Shown: piece by piece, positions 1-10,891 of the stretch
Numbering within the stretch: position 1 is the stretch's first letter
Layout: each line of letters begins with the position of its first letter
Assembly (NCBI RefSeq): GCF_910592395.1
Contig: NC_088317.1
Coordinates: 15,316,001 to 15,380,000, forward strand
Length of the DNA: 64,000 nucleotides
From: Lineus longissimus
Lineage: Eukaryota; Nemertea; Pilidiophora; Heteronemertea; Lineidae
Reading direction: 5' to 3'
The notes under the pieces: generated by a model
What the model saw: the letters and a program-made list of their open reading frames with translations, nothing else
What the model was told of the DNA's origin: nothing
The model's database searches: none
Program-made: the position numbers and the translations under genes

Positions 1-180
1 GTGACCTCTTTGGCCATATTGAAACTTTGCTTCAGTAGTAACATGTTTACTAGTATGCCGGTAGTGGCTTGTGGCATGCTTTTGAATTAACACTTTGGCC
101 ATTTTGAAATATTCGCTTCAGTAGTAACTTCTTTTGTAGTCAGGTTTGAAGTTGGTAATGGCTAATGGCATGCTTTGAAA
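1..180. repeat. imperfect direct duplication, about 93 bp
   Basis: Two diverged copies lie side by side. Each has a TTTGGCCAT(A/T)TTGAAA block, then CTTCAGTAGTAAC, then a GGCATGCTTTTGAA-like block. No open frame of interest crosses them. It looks like an old local duplication. Confidence 0.5.
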
Positions 181-1058
181 CTAATATCCTGCACTACCAT
201 TCCCTAATTAGGGCCATGGAGTGACATCATTCTTGCATCTGTTTTTGACGTCAGTCCGTCTTCTTGATCCTGCTGACATCACCCGCAAAGTACGCTACAT
301 GTGGGTAGTGCCATGGTTGACGTCGCTCGACCTAACTACTGCCATTGTTTTACAGACAGTTTAGTGTGTCAGGTGGGTGAAGGTCATGAATTTGATGTCC
401 AATATGGCATCTTTACTGGGATGATGTCATCTGCATGGCCTCTGATGATAATACACATTACATCTAAACCTCCCCATTAACATTGCTCCCTTTTTGCATG
501 TACATTACCTCATGATAATAATTTGAAAAGTGATGAAAATATTCAGCATATGTATAGCACTTGTACTCGTTGAGTCACATTAGTCTCGACTCGCAAGCGA
601 TGGTAAATAGAAGTCCTGTACGAAAATCAAATATCATGAAATGAAGCATGTTTCTGCTGGCTGGCAGACTTGTCCCCCTTTTTAGGGGGACTTTCAGGTT
701 CCAATTCTGAGAGCACTAAAGTGTTGCAGTACAATGTAAGCCATCATTGTATGATGTCTTCGGCAATATCAGGAGTATAAACATTATAAATGAATTTCTT
801 TAGACATGTTAGATGTTGATTGCAGCATGATTTTGCTGGCTGAATTGTCTTGGCTTCTTAGGATCAGATCTTTTGTGGTCATGGAACGTTTCATTTATCC
901 GATATCTTAGAATATTTATCTGTATTATCTGCAGTGTACTTTTGTCAGCACTTGTAGTAATTCATCTTGTTTGGTAGTGGTTGTTCAATGGCATTTGTTA
1001 ATCGTTAAGGTTAGATATTAATGCACTTTCTCGAGTGATCGTATTGGTATCCCTCGTT
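181..1058. other. intergenic stretch, nothing recognised
   Basis: I see no exon-like open frame with splice signals, no tandem repeat and no inverted repeat here. The sequence is AT-leaning and of ordinary complexity. Confidence 0.5.
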
Positions 1059-1109
1059 AGCTCACCTCTTAGCAGAGGTGAGCTTATCCCATACCGTGGC
1101 GTCCGTCGT

Positions 1110-1153
<44 letters not shown>

Positions 1154-2190
1154 CGTCGTCCGTTAGCAGGGCACGTTTCGTAACTGTTAGGGCTATTGAG
1201 TTGAAACTTAGTAGACATGTACCCTTATGTAATGACACCTTGGAGACCAAGTTTCGGTCCGATTCGTTTCATGGTTTGGCCACCAGGGGGCCAAACGTTA
1301 AGAGTGAAAATATGCAATATCTCCCTTAATAGTAGTCGGGAAATTTTGAAAAAAATATGGTAGGTACTTCTAGCAAAGGTGCATCATATATCCTCCGGGT
1401 TTTTGATTTGACCTCCTTTTCAAGGTCACAGAGGTCAAATGGTGTAAATTGGCCGTTAGGATGTAACGATGGCACGTTTCTAAACTGCAATGACTATTGA
1501 TACCAAATTTGGTACACATTTATCCCTTAGTCAGGTGATCTCAGGGACCGAAGTTTGGTCCAATATGATTCACCACTTGACCACCAGGGGGCAAAATCCA
1601 AAAACCTTAAAAATGTGATTATTCCTTAACTTCTTGCCCGATTGCCACCAATTTGATATCATGGGTACATCTAACCACCATACAGTATATGTCACACAGG
1701 TTTTTAATTTGACCTTCTTGTCAAGGTCACAGAGGTCAAATGGCGTAAATTCGCTGTCAGGCCGTAACTATGGCACGTTTCTTAACTGCAATGACTATTG
1801 ATCACAAATTAAGTACACATGTACCCCTTGGTCAGGTGATCTCAGGTACCGAAGTTTGGTGCGATCTGATTTGCCGTTTGGCCTCCAGGGAGGGGGCCAA
1901 ATCCTAAATTCTTCAAAATGCCATTATTCCTAGTAATGACTTGCCCGATTGGCACCAATTTTATATCATAGGTACATCTAATTCTAACAACCATTCAATG
2001 TGTCACCCGGGTCTTCTTTGATTTGACCTACTTTTCAAGGTCACAGAGGTCGAATGTACTGTAAATTGGCCATTTTGGGGAAATTGTAATTGCTTGGACC
2101 TACATCAAACCTAACACTACGTGACACAATACCATGCTCTTTATCCATCTTTCCTCCACATGAGGTGAGCACAATGGCCCTGGCCATTTC
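1059..2190 (+). repeat. dispersed element with three ~301-bp internal units
   Basis: The element opens with a perfect hairpin (AGCTCACCTCT, loop TAGC, AGAGGTGAGCT), followed by ATACCGTGGCGTCC and a CGT microsatellite. Three units then follow at about 301-bp spacing, each starting near GGCACGTTTC (1171, 1472, 1773). Each unit carries CCACCAGGGGGC and TCAAGGTCACAGAGGTC. The 3' end reads GGTGAGCACAATGGCC then CTGGCCATTTCATT. A second copy lies at 55170-55735 and an inverted one at 19348-19935, so this is an interspersed family. No coding capacity is seen, so it is probably non-autonomous. Confidence 0.75.
1101..1163. repeat. (CGT)n microsatellite
   Basis: A near-pure CGT/CGTC run inside the dispersed element. 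The uninterrupted part is about 1111-1152. It makes both strands open (poly-Arg readings), which explains the short Arg-rich frames here. The related copy at 55.2 kb has only a single GTGGCGTCC at this place, so expansion happened in this copy. Confidence 0.9.
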
Positions 2191-2422
2191 ATTTATATTA
2201 GCAATAGTAGTGTTTAAACAATATTCCTCATGTCTCTTAACTTGAATCTTAATCTGTAGCTCATGTCTAATCCAGGGATTGTTTCTGCATCAGCTGTGCA
2301 GGGTTGAGTTTTTCCCTCCTTTTCACCGTACAATGCCAAATTATTTGAATTGCCGTGCATCACTCCTTAGTCTCCTAATTCACTGCCGATCAGATGTGCT
2401 AGATCAGGCATCAGGACACATT
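2191..2422. other. intergenic stretch, nothing recognised
   Basis: Ordinary AT-rich sequence between two repeats. No exon or repeat structure is seen. Confidence 0.4.
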
Positions 2423-2540
2423 GGGTGATATGAATAAAGACTAGCAAATGCTTTTACTTCAGTTTTCTACAGAAAGGCCTTGTGTAAATGTACATAGAAT
2501 CTTAGATAAAAGCATTTGCTAGTCTTTATTCATATCGCCC
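2423..2540. repeat. inverted repeat with 34-bp arms
   Basis: The arms at 2423-2456 and 2507-2540 are reverse complements with one mismatch. They share GAATAAAGACTAGCAAATGC and its complement. The 50-bp spacer is unremarkable. This could be a short MITE remnant. No target duplication was identified. Confidence 0.75.
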
Positions 2541-2647
2541 ATTGTTACAACCATAGCACACACACCAGAATCGTCCAGCTTTTCCATTACATTGTTATAA
2601 CCATAATACACACACACACATACGTGTATAAGGTGGCAATTGGGGAC

Positions 2648-2804
2648 GTTAACTCTAAACCCCCTAAATGTGGACCACCTTAATCTTAGGGCTACAAGAT
2701 AATAACTTCTCATGAAGTAACATTAGACTATAAGGTATCTGTCTGATAAATTTGATTACTAATTTGACCATTTAAACAGGTACGTCCCACATTGTCAATA
2801 TGGG
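2648..2804 (+). repeat. dispersed ~157-bp repeat, copy A
   Basis: Nearly identical to 10585-10742. Both start at GTTAAC, pass CCCCCTAAATGTGGACCACC and CATGAAGTAACATTAGAC, and end at CACATTGTCAATATGGGG. In this copy the 71-bp satellite starts from its 3' end, which suggests the satellite was seeded by the element's end. Confidence 0.85.
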
Positions 2805-3148
2805 GACACCGGGTGCACAAATACATCCTCATCATATGTGGACATTTGGAGTACAACACACACTGTCAATATGGGGACATAAGGTGCACAAATACATCCT
2901 CATCATATGTGGACATTTGGAGTACAACGCACACTGTCAATATGGGGACACCGGGTGCACAAAAACATCCTCATCATATGTGGACATTTGGAGTACAACA
3001 CACACTGTCAATATGGGGACATAAGGTGCACAAAAACATCCTCATCATATGTGGACATTTGGAGTACAACACACACTGTCAATATGGGGACATAAGGTGC
3101 ACAAAAACATCATCATTATATGTGGACATTTGGAGTGTATCAACTGAA
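2794..3148 (+). repeat. 71-bp tandem repeat, five copies
   Basis: Units start at 2794, 2865, 2936, 3007 and 3078, each opening with GTCAATATGGGGACA. The units are stop-poor and 71 is not a multiple of 3, so the phase shifts every unit and overlapping open frames appear (up to 148 codons from 2792). These are repeat translations, not genes. Alternate units carry ACCGGGTG or ATAAGGTG, hinting at a 142-bp higher-order unit in the 5' half. Confidence 0.9.
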
Positions 3149-3367
3149 AGAAAATATATGGGGACATTTTTATTTCGGCTAAAGTGCAACAGGGTGCAAA
3201 ATAAGTCTGAAAACGTCATTCGCCTACCAAATCATTAACCAGAACGGTTGACAATACGTGGCTATTATTGGGTCCTGCATTCCTAGGATACCCATTCCTA
3301 TTACACCGGGCATAGGCCTGCGTGCTGAATTTGAGTGTTCAACATTCGCTGGTAACACCTCACATCA
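3149..3367. other. short unique spacer
   Basis: Sequence between the 71-bp satellite and the duplicated block. No feature is recognised. Confidence 0.4.
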
Positions 3368-3970
3368 TAAGCACAGTGCATGCGATAGAAAATGCCTATT
3401 TTTGTGGTGCCTGCCCCAAGGTTGTGACAGTCCTAACGGAGAACACCGTAGTTGAAGACTATGAAGTCCTGGTTGTGACATTGCCCGCCTTCCGGTTGTG
3501 ACTACACAAAATTGTAAGAGTCTTGCTGGAGACACCGCCCCAGGCAAAGCAGAGGGGGAGCTTAGCGGAACACCCTGTATAAGGGTTAGAGTGGAATTGG
3601 TGAAATGCCAGAGTGGTGGTCAGGCCTATAAAGGTTTTTGTTGAACTACTCCCCCCCTCCCCCCACATGGCCTGACTTACAAACTGACAGGATGACCGAT
3701 ATGATATAGACACATGATAAGGACAGTGAGACATTTATTGAAAATAAGATAATTGTAGGCCCGGCGATTCTTGAATGATTTATAATGATTGAGCAGTATG
3801 AAGAATTTTGGGTTATTCATAATAAAAACTGCATGGTGAGGGCCATTAAAAAGGCAAAGGGTGGGGCAAAACAACCTCAAGAGACAGAGGAGACCGGCCG
3901 AAGGCTGTAGCAGTCCTAATGGAGAATACCGTAGTTAAAGTCCTGGTTGTGACATTGCCCGCCTTCCGGT

Positions 3971-5095
3971 TGAAGACGATGAAGTCCGAAGCACAGAGGT
4001 AACTCCTGCTGTAGCGTGATTGGCTCTCCAGATAAGCTGATTGGCTGACGTTTGTGCAACCGAGTATGCAAACTGACCTTGGATGGCATAGTCATTAGCT
4101 ATCTGGTAGGAGAGGGCAAAGACGAAGAAAAACGAGTGAAAATTACAATAGGGTTTAAAGAAGATCCACAAATGCATTTCTCCCAATACAGGTATTATAT
4201 GTTTTTTACCAATTAAATAGGATAGACAGTAATTGACCATCCTGTGCAGACTAGTGGGGACTCTATTCCCACACTATGTATTTGCATAGAAATAGGATCA
4301 TAACTCCATCATGGTATTTCAGGACAAAGGATCATATCTCCGTGGTATTCATGGACATAAGTTTCAATGCCTGAAGAAGGCCATGAAAAAGGCAACGGCC
4401 GGTGGGGCAAAATCACCACAAGAGACAGAGGAGACCGGCCCAAGGTTGTGTCAGTCTTAATGGAGAATACCGTAGTTGAAGTCCTGGTTGTGACATTGCC
4501 CCCCTTCCGGTTGTGACTACACAATATTGTAAGTCTTGCTGGAGACACTGCCCCAGGCAAGGCAGAGGAGGAGCTTAGTGAAAAACCCTGTAAAAGGGTT
4601 AGCATGGCTAACCCGAGTGGAATAAGAGAAGTGCCAGAGCGATGGTAGGACAGAAAGGATGTCCCCATTTGATTGGCAGGGAATGGGACACATCCGTGCA
4701 TGCACTTACAAAGGAAATTAGTTTTGAGGTACCTTTTCCCAAATCATTGTTGCATTCGATTGTAGTTTTCCATACTACATGTACATATAAAAGCGCCAAC
4801 CAAATGCTATAGCCGATCAATGTTGCCCTCACTATGAATCCTGGTGCAATTGATCATCAAAATCACTCATTTTTTGTTGACTTATAAGCACATGTACCAA
4901 ATACCGAATATAACTGCACCAAAATTATAAGCACAGGGCATGCGATAAAAAAGTGCAAAAACACGGCATACCTACTCTACCTATTTTGTGGTGCCCCCTC
5001 GAGGTTGTGAGAGCGGGAAGAGACCGTCCAAAGGTTGTGACAGTCCTAATGGAGAACACCGTAGTTGAAGAATATGAAATCCTGGTTGTGACATT
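3971..5095 (+). repeat. 1.1-kb segmental duplication, copy 1
   Basis: Closely matches 6521-7645 with only a few indels: the offset is 2550 at the start and 2537 at the TTTTGAGGTACC landmark (4731 against 7268). It is cut off at about 5095, where a different dispersed repeat begins, while copy 2 continues with TGCCCGGCTTCGG. Confidence 0.85.
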
Positions 5096-5098
5096 TTT

Positions 5099-5360
5099 AT
5101 GACTAGAAGTGCACTGACTTGTTTAGTCAGTAAGCCTATACACCGACTCATGGAAAAAATAAACGGACACCAATTTTTCATAACTATCTCCGTGAGAATA
5201 GGTTAATGTACCAGGGAATGTATCAAAATGTACATTAAAGCAAATACTCCTGGTGTGTGAACCAGAGACTGTTATTTTTTGCCCACCTACTATGTTCTTA
5301 GTACAATTTTTAGAAATATTCACCCAAACTGTTGCAAAACTAGTTTACTTTTTCCTTGAG
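5099..5360 (+). repeat. dispersed ~260-bp repeat, copy 1
   Basis: Nearly the same as 9959-10216. Landmarks are AGAAGTGCACTGACTTG, CACCGACTCATGGAAAAA, GGACACCAATTTTTCAT and TTAGAAATATTCACCCAAAC. It sits exactly where duplication copy 1 stops matching copy 2. Confidence 0.85.
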
Positions 5361-6520
5361 GGCCATTAATAAGGCAAAGGGTGGGGCAAAACAACCACAA
5401 GAGACAGAGGAGACCGGCCCAAGGTTGTGTCAGTCCTAATGGAGCATATCGTAGTTGAAGTCCTGGTTGTGACATTGCACGCCTTCCGGTTGTGACTACA
5501 CAACATTGTAAGTCTTGCTGGAGACACCGCCCCAGGCAAAACAGAGGAGGAGCTTAGTGCAAAACCCTGTAAAAGGGTTAGCATGGCTAACCCGAGTGGA
5601 ATTAGTGAAGTGCCAGAGCGATGGTAGGACAGAAAGGAGGTCCCCATTTGATTGGCAGGGAATGGGACACATCCGTGCATGCATAATTTTTTTTGAGGTA
5701 CCTTTTCCCCAATTATAGTTGCATTTGCTTGTAGTTTTCCATAATACATGTATAAGCGCCACCCAAATGCTACAGCTGATCGATTGCACCAGGATTCATA
5801 GTGAGGGCAACATTGATCATCGAAATCACCAGTCACATCATTTTTTAATTGTTGACTTATAAGCACATGTACCAAATACCGAATATAACTGCACCAAGAT
5901 TATAAGCACAGGGCATGCGATAAAAAGTGCAAAAATACGGTATGCCTATTTTGTGGTGTCCCCTCGAGGTTGTGAGAGCCGGAAGAGACCGTCCCAAGGT
6001 TGTGACAGTCCTAACGGAGAACACGTACAGTAGTTGAAGAATAATATGAAATCTTAGTTGTGACATTTCCCGGCTTCCGGTTGTGACTACACAAAATTGT
6101 AAGAGTCTTGCTGGCAACACCGCACCAGGCAAGGCAGAGGAGCTTAGTGGAACACCCTGTATAAGGGTTAGCATGGCTAAACCCGAGTGGAATTGGTGAA
6201 ATAGTGATAGTCTGGCCTATAGAGGTGGTGGTCAAGCTACTCCCTCCGCATAGCTGGACATACAAACTGACAAGATGACCGATATGATATACTAGTAGAC
6301 ATGATAAGGACACTGAGTGACATTTATTGAAAATAAGATAACTGTAGGCCCGGAGAAACTTGAATGATTTATAATGAGTAGCATGAAGTATTTTGGGTTA
6401 TTTACAAGAAAAGTTACATGATGAGGGCCATAAATAGGCACAGGAGTGGGGCAAAACCGCCACAAAAGACGGAAGAGACCGTGCCAAGGTTGTGACAGTC
6501 CTAACGGAGAATACCAAAGT

Positions 6521-7645
6521 TGAAGACGATGAAGTCCGAAGCACAGCGGTAACTCCTGCTGTAGCGTGATTGGCTCTCCAGATCAGCTGATTGGCTGACG
6601 TTTGTGCAACCGAGTATGCAAACTGACCTTGGATGGCATAGTCATTAGCTATCTGGTAGGAGAGGGCAAAGACAGAGAAAAACGAGTGAAAATTACAATA
6701 GGGTTTAAAGAGGATCCACAAATGCATTTCTCCCAATACAGGTATTATATGTTTTTTACCCATTAAATAGGATAGACAGTAATTGACCATCCTGTGCAGA
6801 CTAGTGGGGACTCTATTCCCACACTATGTATTTGCATAGAAATAGGATCATAACTCCATCATGGTATTTCAGGACAAAGGATCATATCTCCATAATATTC
6901 ATGGACATAAGTTTCAATGCCTAAAGAAGGCCATGAAAAAGGCAACGGGTGGGGCAAAATCACCACAAGAGACAGAGGAGACCGGCCCAAGGTTGTGTCA
7001 GTCCTAATGGAGAATACCGTAGTTGAAGTCCTGGTTGTGACATTGCCCCCCTTCCGGTTGTGACTACACAATATTGTAAGTCTTGCTGGAGACACTGCCC
7101 CAGGCAAGGCAGAGGAGGAGCTTAGTGAAAAACCCTGTAAAAGGGTTAGCATGGCTAACCCGAGTGGAATAAGAGAAGTGTCAGAGCGATGGTAGGACAG
7201 AAAGGATGTCCCCATTTGATTGGCAGGTAATGGGACACATCCGTGCATGCACTTACAAAGGAAATTAGTTTTGAGGTACCTTTTCCCAAATCATTGTTGC
7301 ATTCGATTGTAGCTTTCCATACTACGTATAAAAGCGCCACCCAAATGCTAAAGCCGATCAATGTTGCCCTCACTATGAATTATGGTGCAATTGATCATCA
7401 AAATCACTGGTCACATTATTTTTTGCTGATTTATAAGCACATGTACCAAATACCGAATATAACTGTACCAAAATAATAAGCATAGGGTATGCATTAAAAA
7501 AGTGCAAAAACACGGCATACCTACTTTACCTATTTTGTGGTGCCCCCTCGAGGCTGTGAGAGCCGGAAGAGACCGTCCAAAGGTTGTGACAGTCCTAATG
7601 GAGAACACCGTAGTTGAAGAATATGAAATCCTGGTTGTGACATTG
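6521..7645 (+). repeat. 1.1-kb segmental duplication, copy 2
   Basis: Partner of 3971-5095. Small differences only, including a 6-bp absence relative to copy 1 near 6940 and near 7325. This suggests a recent event compared with the older core repeats in the array. Confidence 0.85.
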
Positions 7646-7787
7646 CCCGGCTTCGGGTTGTGACTACACAAAACTGTAAGAGTCTTGCTTGCGACACCGC
7701 ACCAGGTAAGGCAGAGGAGCTCAGTGGAACACTCTGTATACCCGGGCCGGTATAAGGGTTAGTATGGCGCGAAGAAGGAAGAAGAGG

Positions 7788-8330
7788 AAAGGACCCGATC
7801 GACAGTTTCCAAATGGGGACGTCCCAGTTTGCTGGAGGGTCTGCGGTTGTACTAGTATTTGGTGCCATTTGGGGACATGAATCCGTATTCGTCCATGCAA
7901 ATGCGGACTCCCGCCAAGTGGGGACGTCCCCCTTTGGAAACCTGCAAATGGGGTCCTAACAACTTGCTCTTCTTTGTACAGGTATTCTACGCAAAGTCCA
8001 CAAATTGATAGGCTCCATATACATGTAAGTGGCTTAGAAGGACCAACCCGGTGTAAAGGTAATAGAAGTCCTAGGAATGTAGGACAACACACAATAGCCG
8101 GGTATTGTCCTCGAATGGTTTTGCTGTGGTTAGCTATAATCTTCAACAAAGGAACTCCGCGACTCTATTCACTCTAACAAAAGGAACGGACCTAGATTCC
8201 TGGGGGACTTGCATTTCTGTTACACTGGTCTATGCCATACAAATGGTGGCAAAATGTACATGTCTGTGTGTGTCCCCATTCGTGCGATGAAAAACAGTGT
8301 GTCCCCATTTGCCACCTTATACACGTATGT
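7788..8330 (-). repeat. dispersed GGGGACGTCCCC-containing element, inverted copy
   Basis: The stretch from about 7858 to 8055 is the reverse complement of 23425-23645 (GGTATTCTACGCAAAGTCC, CTTGCTCTTCTTTGTACAGG, GAATCCGTATTCGTCCATGC). The stretch near 8235-8320 is the reverse complement of about 23336-23420. The two parts are farther apart here than in the 23-kb copy. No open frame is conserved. Confidence 0.75.
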
Positions 8331-8554
8331 GTGCACTTGGATTGTCTACTTCGGAGGATAAGGGTCAATAGCAAACAATAGCAAAATGAGAGGGCCAATT
8401 TTAGGGACCTATATGCCTACCTTCACTGTTATCGAACTGTTTGCCGAATATTTTTCGTCACCATGACATAACATGCCAGTATAAGTATTTTCTGTCAAAT
8501 TGGGATCAACCATATTTTATCCCACAAATGGGGTCACGCACCCATTTGACAGGA

Positions 8555-9164
8555 TCACCCTGGCTAAAGAATACTCCATCGAGCCACGGGGCCTCCCACC
8601 TCTCCGCAGACCCGTCATCGAGCTTCGTCAGATTTTACCTCTACCCGCGTTTAAAATGGCCGAACCTCCAAAATGTTTGGAAGGAGTCGTATTCAAAGAT
8701 GAAATAAGTATTCAAAGATGAAATAAGCGAACAATCTATCGGGTATGTTAAATTACCTTTTTCATCTGGTACATAGATATTTTTTGTTCAATTAAATGTA
8801 TAAATTCTTTTTGTGAGTGGTTTATATATTTTTAACTCAGCCTTTCAAAAGATTGAGCCAGCTTTGTTGTGATTTGTATGAAAAGGGGATACAAATCACA
8901 ACATGACCGGCTCGATATTTGAAAGGCCAAGATAGAAATAAATAAACCACTCACCAATTCAATTTGCACATTGAAATGAACAGAAAATATCCAGCTACCA
9001 GATGAGCAGTTGTAAATTTAACATACCCGGCAGATTCTGTGCTTATTTCGCTTTGAATGCGGCTCCCGCTGATATCCGTCATTTTAAACGCCTGTAGAGG
9101 TAAAATATGACGCGGCTAGTGGACGGGTCCCTGGAGAGGGTGGAGTATTCTTTAGCCAGGGTGA
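8555..9164. repeat. 610-bp palindromic foldback
   Basis: The outer ends TCACCCTGGCTAAAGAATAC (from 8555) and its complement (ending 9164) pair. Pairing continues through GGGTATGTTAAATT with AATTTAACATACCCGG and GAGTGGTTTAT with its complement, to a central hairpin at about 8814-8953. The arms have diverged, and the left arm holds a direct duplication of TATTCAAAGATGAAATAAG (about 8690-8726). No protein is encoded. It is probably a foldback or MITE-type element. Confidence 0.8.
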
Positions 9165-9555
9165 ATATGGAAAGGATGCAACTGTCCTTTGCTGACTAAG
9201 TGGGGCTACATTCCTACACTTGGGGGGCATTTTGTGTTCAGCGCCTGTTTTTGTATATGGTGGAAAATGTGGACGCACACATTTTAACTAGTACTTCAGC
9301 AACGGGGACGTCCCTGTTTGACAGCCTGCCTATGAGGTCCTCACCACATGTACATCCTTTCTCCGGTAATTGTATATAATGCCCCCATACACTAGTAGGT
9401 AGGACAGAAAGGATGTCCCCATTTGATTGCCAGGGAATGGGACACAGCCACGAGCATCCGTTCTATCCTAGCGAAATGGAGACAAAGTGTACAGGTTGAA
9501 AATTTCCCCGCTTGTGTGGTAGAATATTTTTGTCATGTTCTTTTTTAAGATTTGT

Positions 9556-9652
9556 GTCAAATGAACATTTATCTCTGTAAAGCGCCCAGAGCAGATTTTC
9601 TGATTAGGGCGCTATATAAATTCTGTATGGTTATGATAATGATAATAATAGA
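9556..9652 (+). repeat. LINE/SINE 3'-tail-like remnant
   Basis: AAAGCGCCCAGAGCAG, then GGGCGCTATATAAATTCTGT, then an ATAATGATAATAATA tail. This GCGCTATATAAAT plus A/T-triplet tail is familiar from the 3' ends of L2/CR1-type LINEs and the SINEs that borrow them. That is from memory, and no body of an element is seen. Confidence 0.5.
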
Positions 9653-9958
9653 ATACGGATGTTCCAACTTTATCCCCGCTTTCCACCATAGAAATGAATG
9701 TGTATTTAGAAAAGCAAGTGGTGAGGATCCTGATTGAGAGTTTTCCAAATGGGGACGGGACGTCCACAATTGCTCAGGGGGTAGTTTGGAGAAGCAACAA
9801 GCAACTACTATGAATAGAGAGTCTGGTGGACCTCAATTACTCAGCGATTAACCCGGGACATGTATGCAACTGGGTTGTGGACTTATTAAGGTTTCAGCTT
9901 CACATGAGTATTCAAGAGCATCAACACCGTTTGTTCCAATGTTACCTACGTTTTCTCG

Positions 9959-10216
9959 TATGACCAGAAGTGCACTGACTTGTTTAGTCAGTAAGCCTAT
10001 ACACCGACTCATGGAAAAAGTAAACGGACACCAATTTTTCATAACTATCATCGTGAGAATAGGTTAATGTACCAGGGAATGTATCAAAATGTACATCAAA
10101 GCAAATACTCCTGGTCGGTGAACCAGAGACTGTTATTTTCTGCCCACCTACTATGTTCTTAGTGCAATTTTTAGAAATATTCACCCAAACTGTTGCAAGT
10201 TTACTTTTTCCTTGAG
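9959..10216 (+). repeat. dispersed ~260-bp repeat, copy 2
   Basis: Partner of 5099-5360 with few mismatches. Contains a small stem, ACTGAC-TTGTTTA-GTCAGT. No coding potential is recognised. Confidence 0.85.
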
Positions 10217-10584
10217 TAGGCATCACAGGCAACAAAAGAAAAGAAAACACATCTCTATAAAAATCATGTTTAAGAGAAACATATTTATTTAATCATTAAC
10301 AACTGATTTAAATGAGAACCAGAAATCACCATGGAATCCTTTGCCAGGTATGGTCTAAAAAACATCATCCACTCATATAGAAAACCCACACAAGCTGAAT
10401 CCCCGGCGAAATTTCTTAAAATGAGTGAGCTGGACACTTCAGCTTAGCGGGCTACTGTTCCTAAATGGTATATCCATGCTGACAAAGCCTACATTGATTG
10501 TTGTCTTGATTCTCATGGACCAAGTGTACTGGTACATCAACGGAAAATTGAAGCTGATAAAATTATCATTGCTATATTCACCAT

Positions 10585-10742
10585 GTTAACAGCAAACCCC
10601 CTAAATGTGGACCACCTTAATCTAAGGGCTGCAAGATAATAACTTCTCATGAAGTAACATTAGACTATAAGGTATCTGTCTGATAAATTTGATTTCTAAT
10701 TTGACCATTTAAACAGGTACGTCCCACATTGTCAATATGGGG
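10585..10742 (+). repeat. dispersed ~157-bp repeat, copy B, flanked by a ~48-bp direct repeat
   Basis: Matches 2648-2804. The flanks at about 10539-10586 and 10745-10795 both read AACGGAAAATTGAAGCTGAT then AAAATTATCATTGCTATATTC. The copy is therefore bracketed by a duplicated host segment, much longer than a normal target-site duplication. Confidence 0.75.
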
Positions 10743-10775
10743 AAAACGGAAAATTGAAGCTGATAAAATTATCAT

Positions 10776-10891
10776 TGCTATATTCACCATGTTCACAGCA
10801 GAACACATCAACGATGTTAAAAATACACAATGATGCTATATTCACCATGTTCACAGCAGAACACATCAACGATGTTCAAAATACACAATGA
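10776..10891 (+). repeat. 58-bp tandem duplication
   Basis: Two units at 10776-10833 and 10834-10891 share TGCTATATTCACCATGTTCA and AACACATCAACGATGTT. The first unit partly overlaps the direct repeat that flanks the 157-bp element. Confidence 0.85.

Larger units (their letters stand above)
3368..7760. repeat. array of about nine related, rearranged repeat units
   Basis: A core with GGTTGTGACAGTCCTAA, CACCGTAGTTGAAG, CTTCCGGTTGTGACTACAC and CAGGCAAGGCAGAGGAG recurs near 3420, 3900, 4440, 5030, 5410, 5990, 6480, 6980 and 7570. Spacers between cores differ in length. Many short open frames overlap here and share peptide segments because they are translations of the same repeat. No conserved protein domain is seen. 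Confidence 0.8.

Noticed and set aside
1062-1329. poly-Arg frames on both strands
   Set aside because: Produced by the CGT microsatellite.
2792-3238. 148-codon open frame
   Set aside because: It is a translation of the 71-bp satellite; two other frames over the same units are also open.
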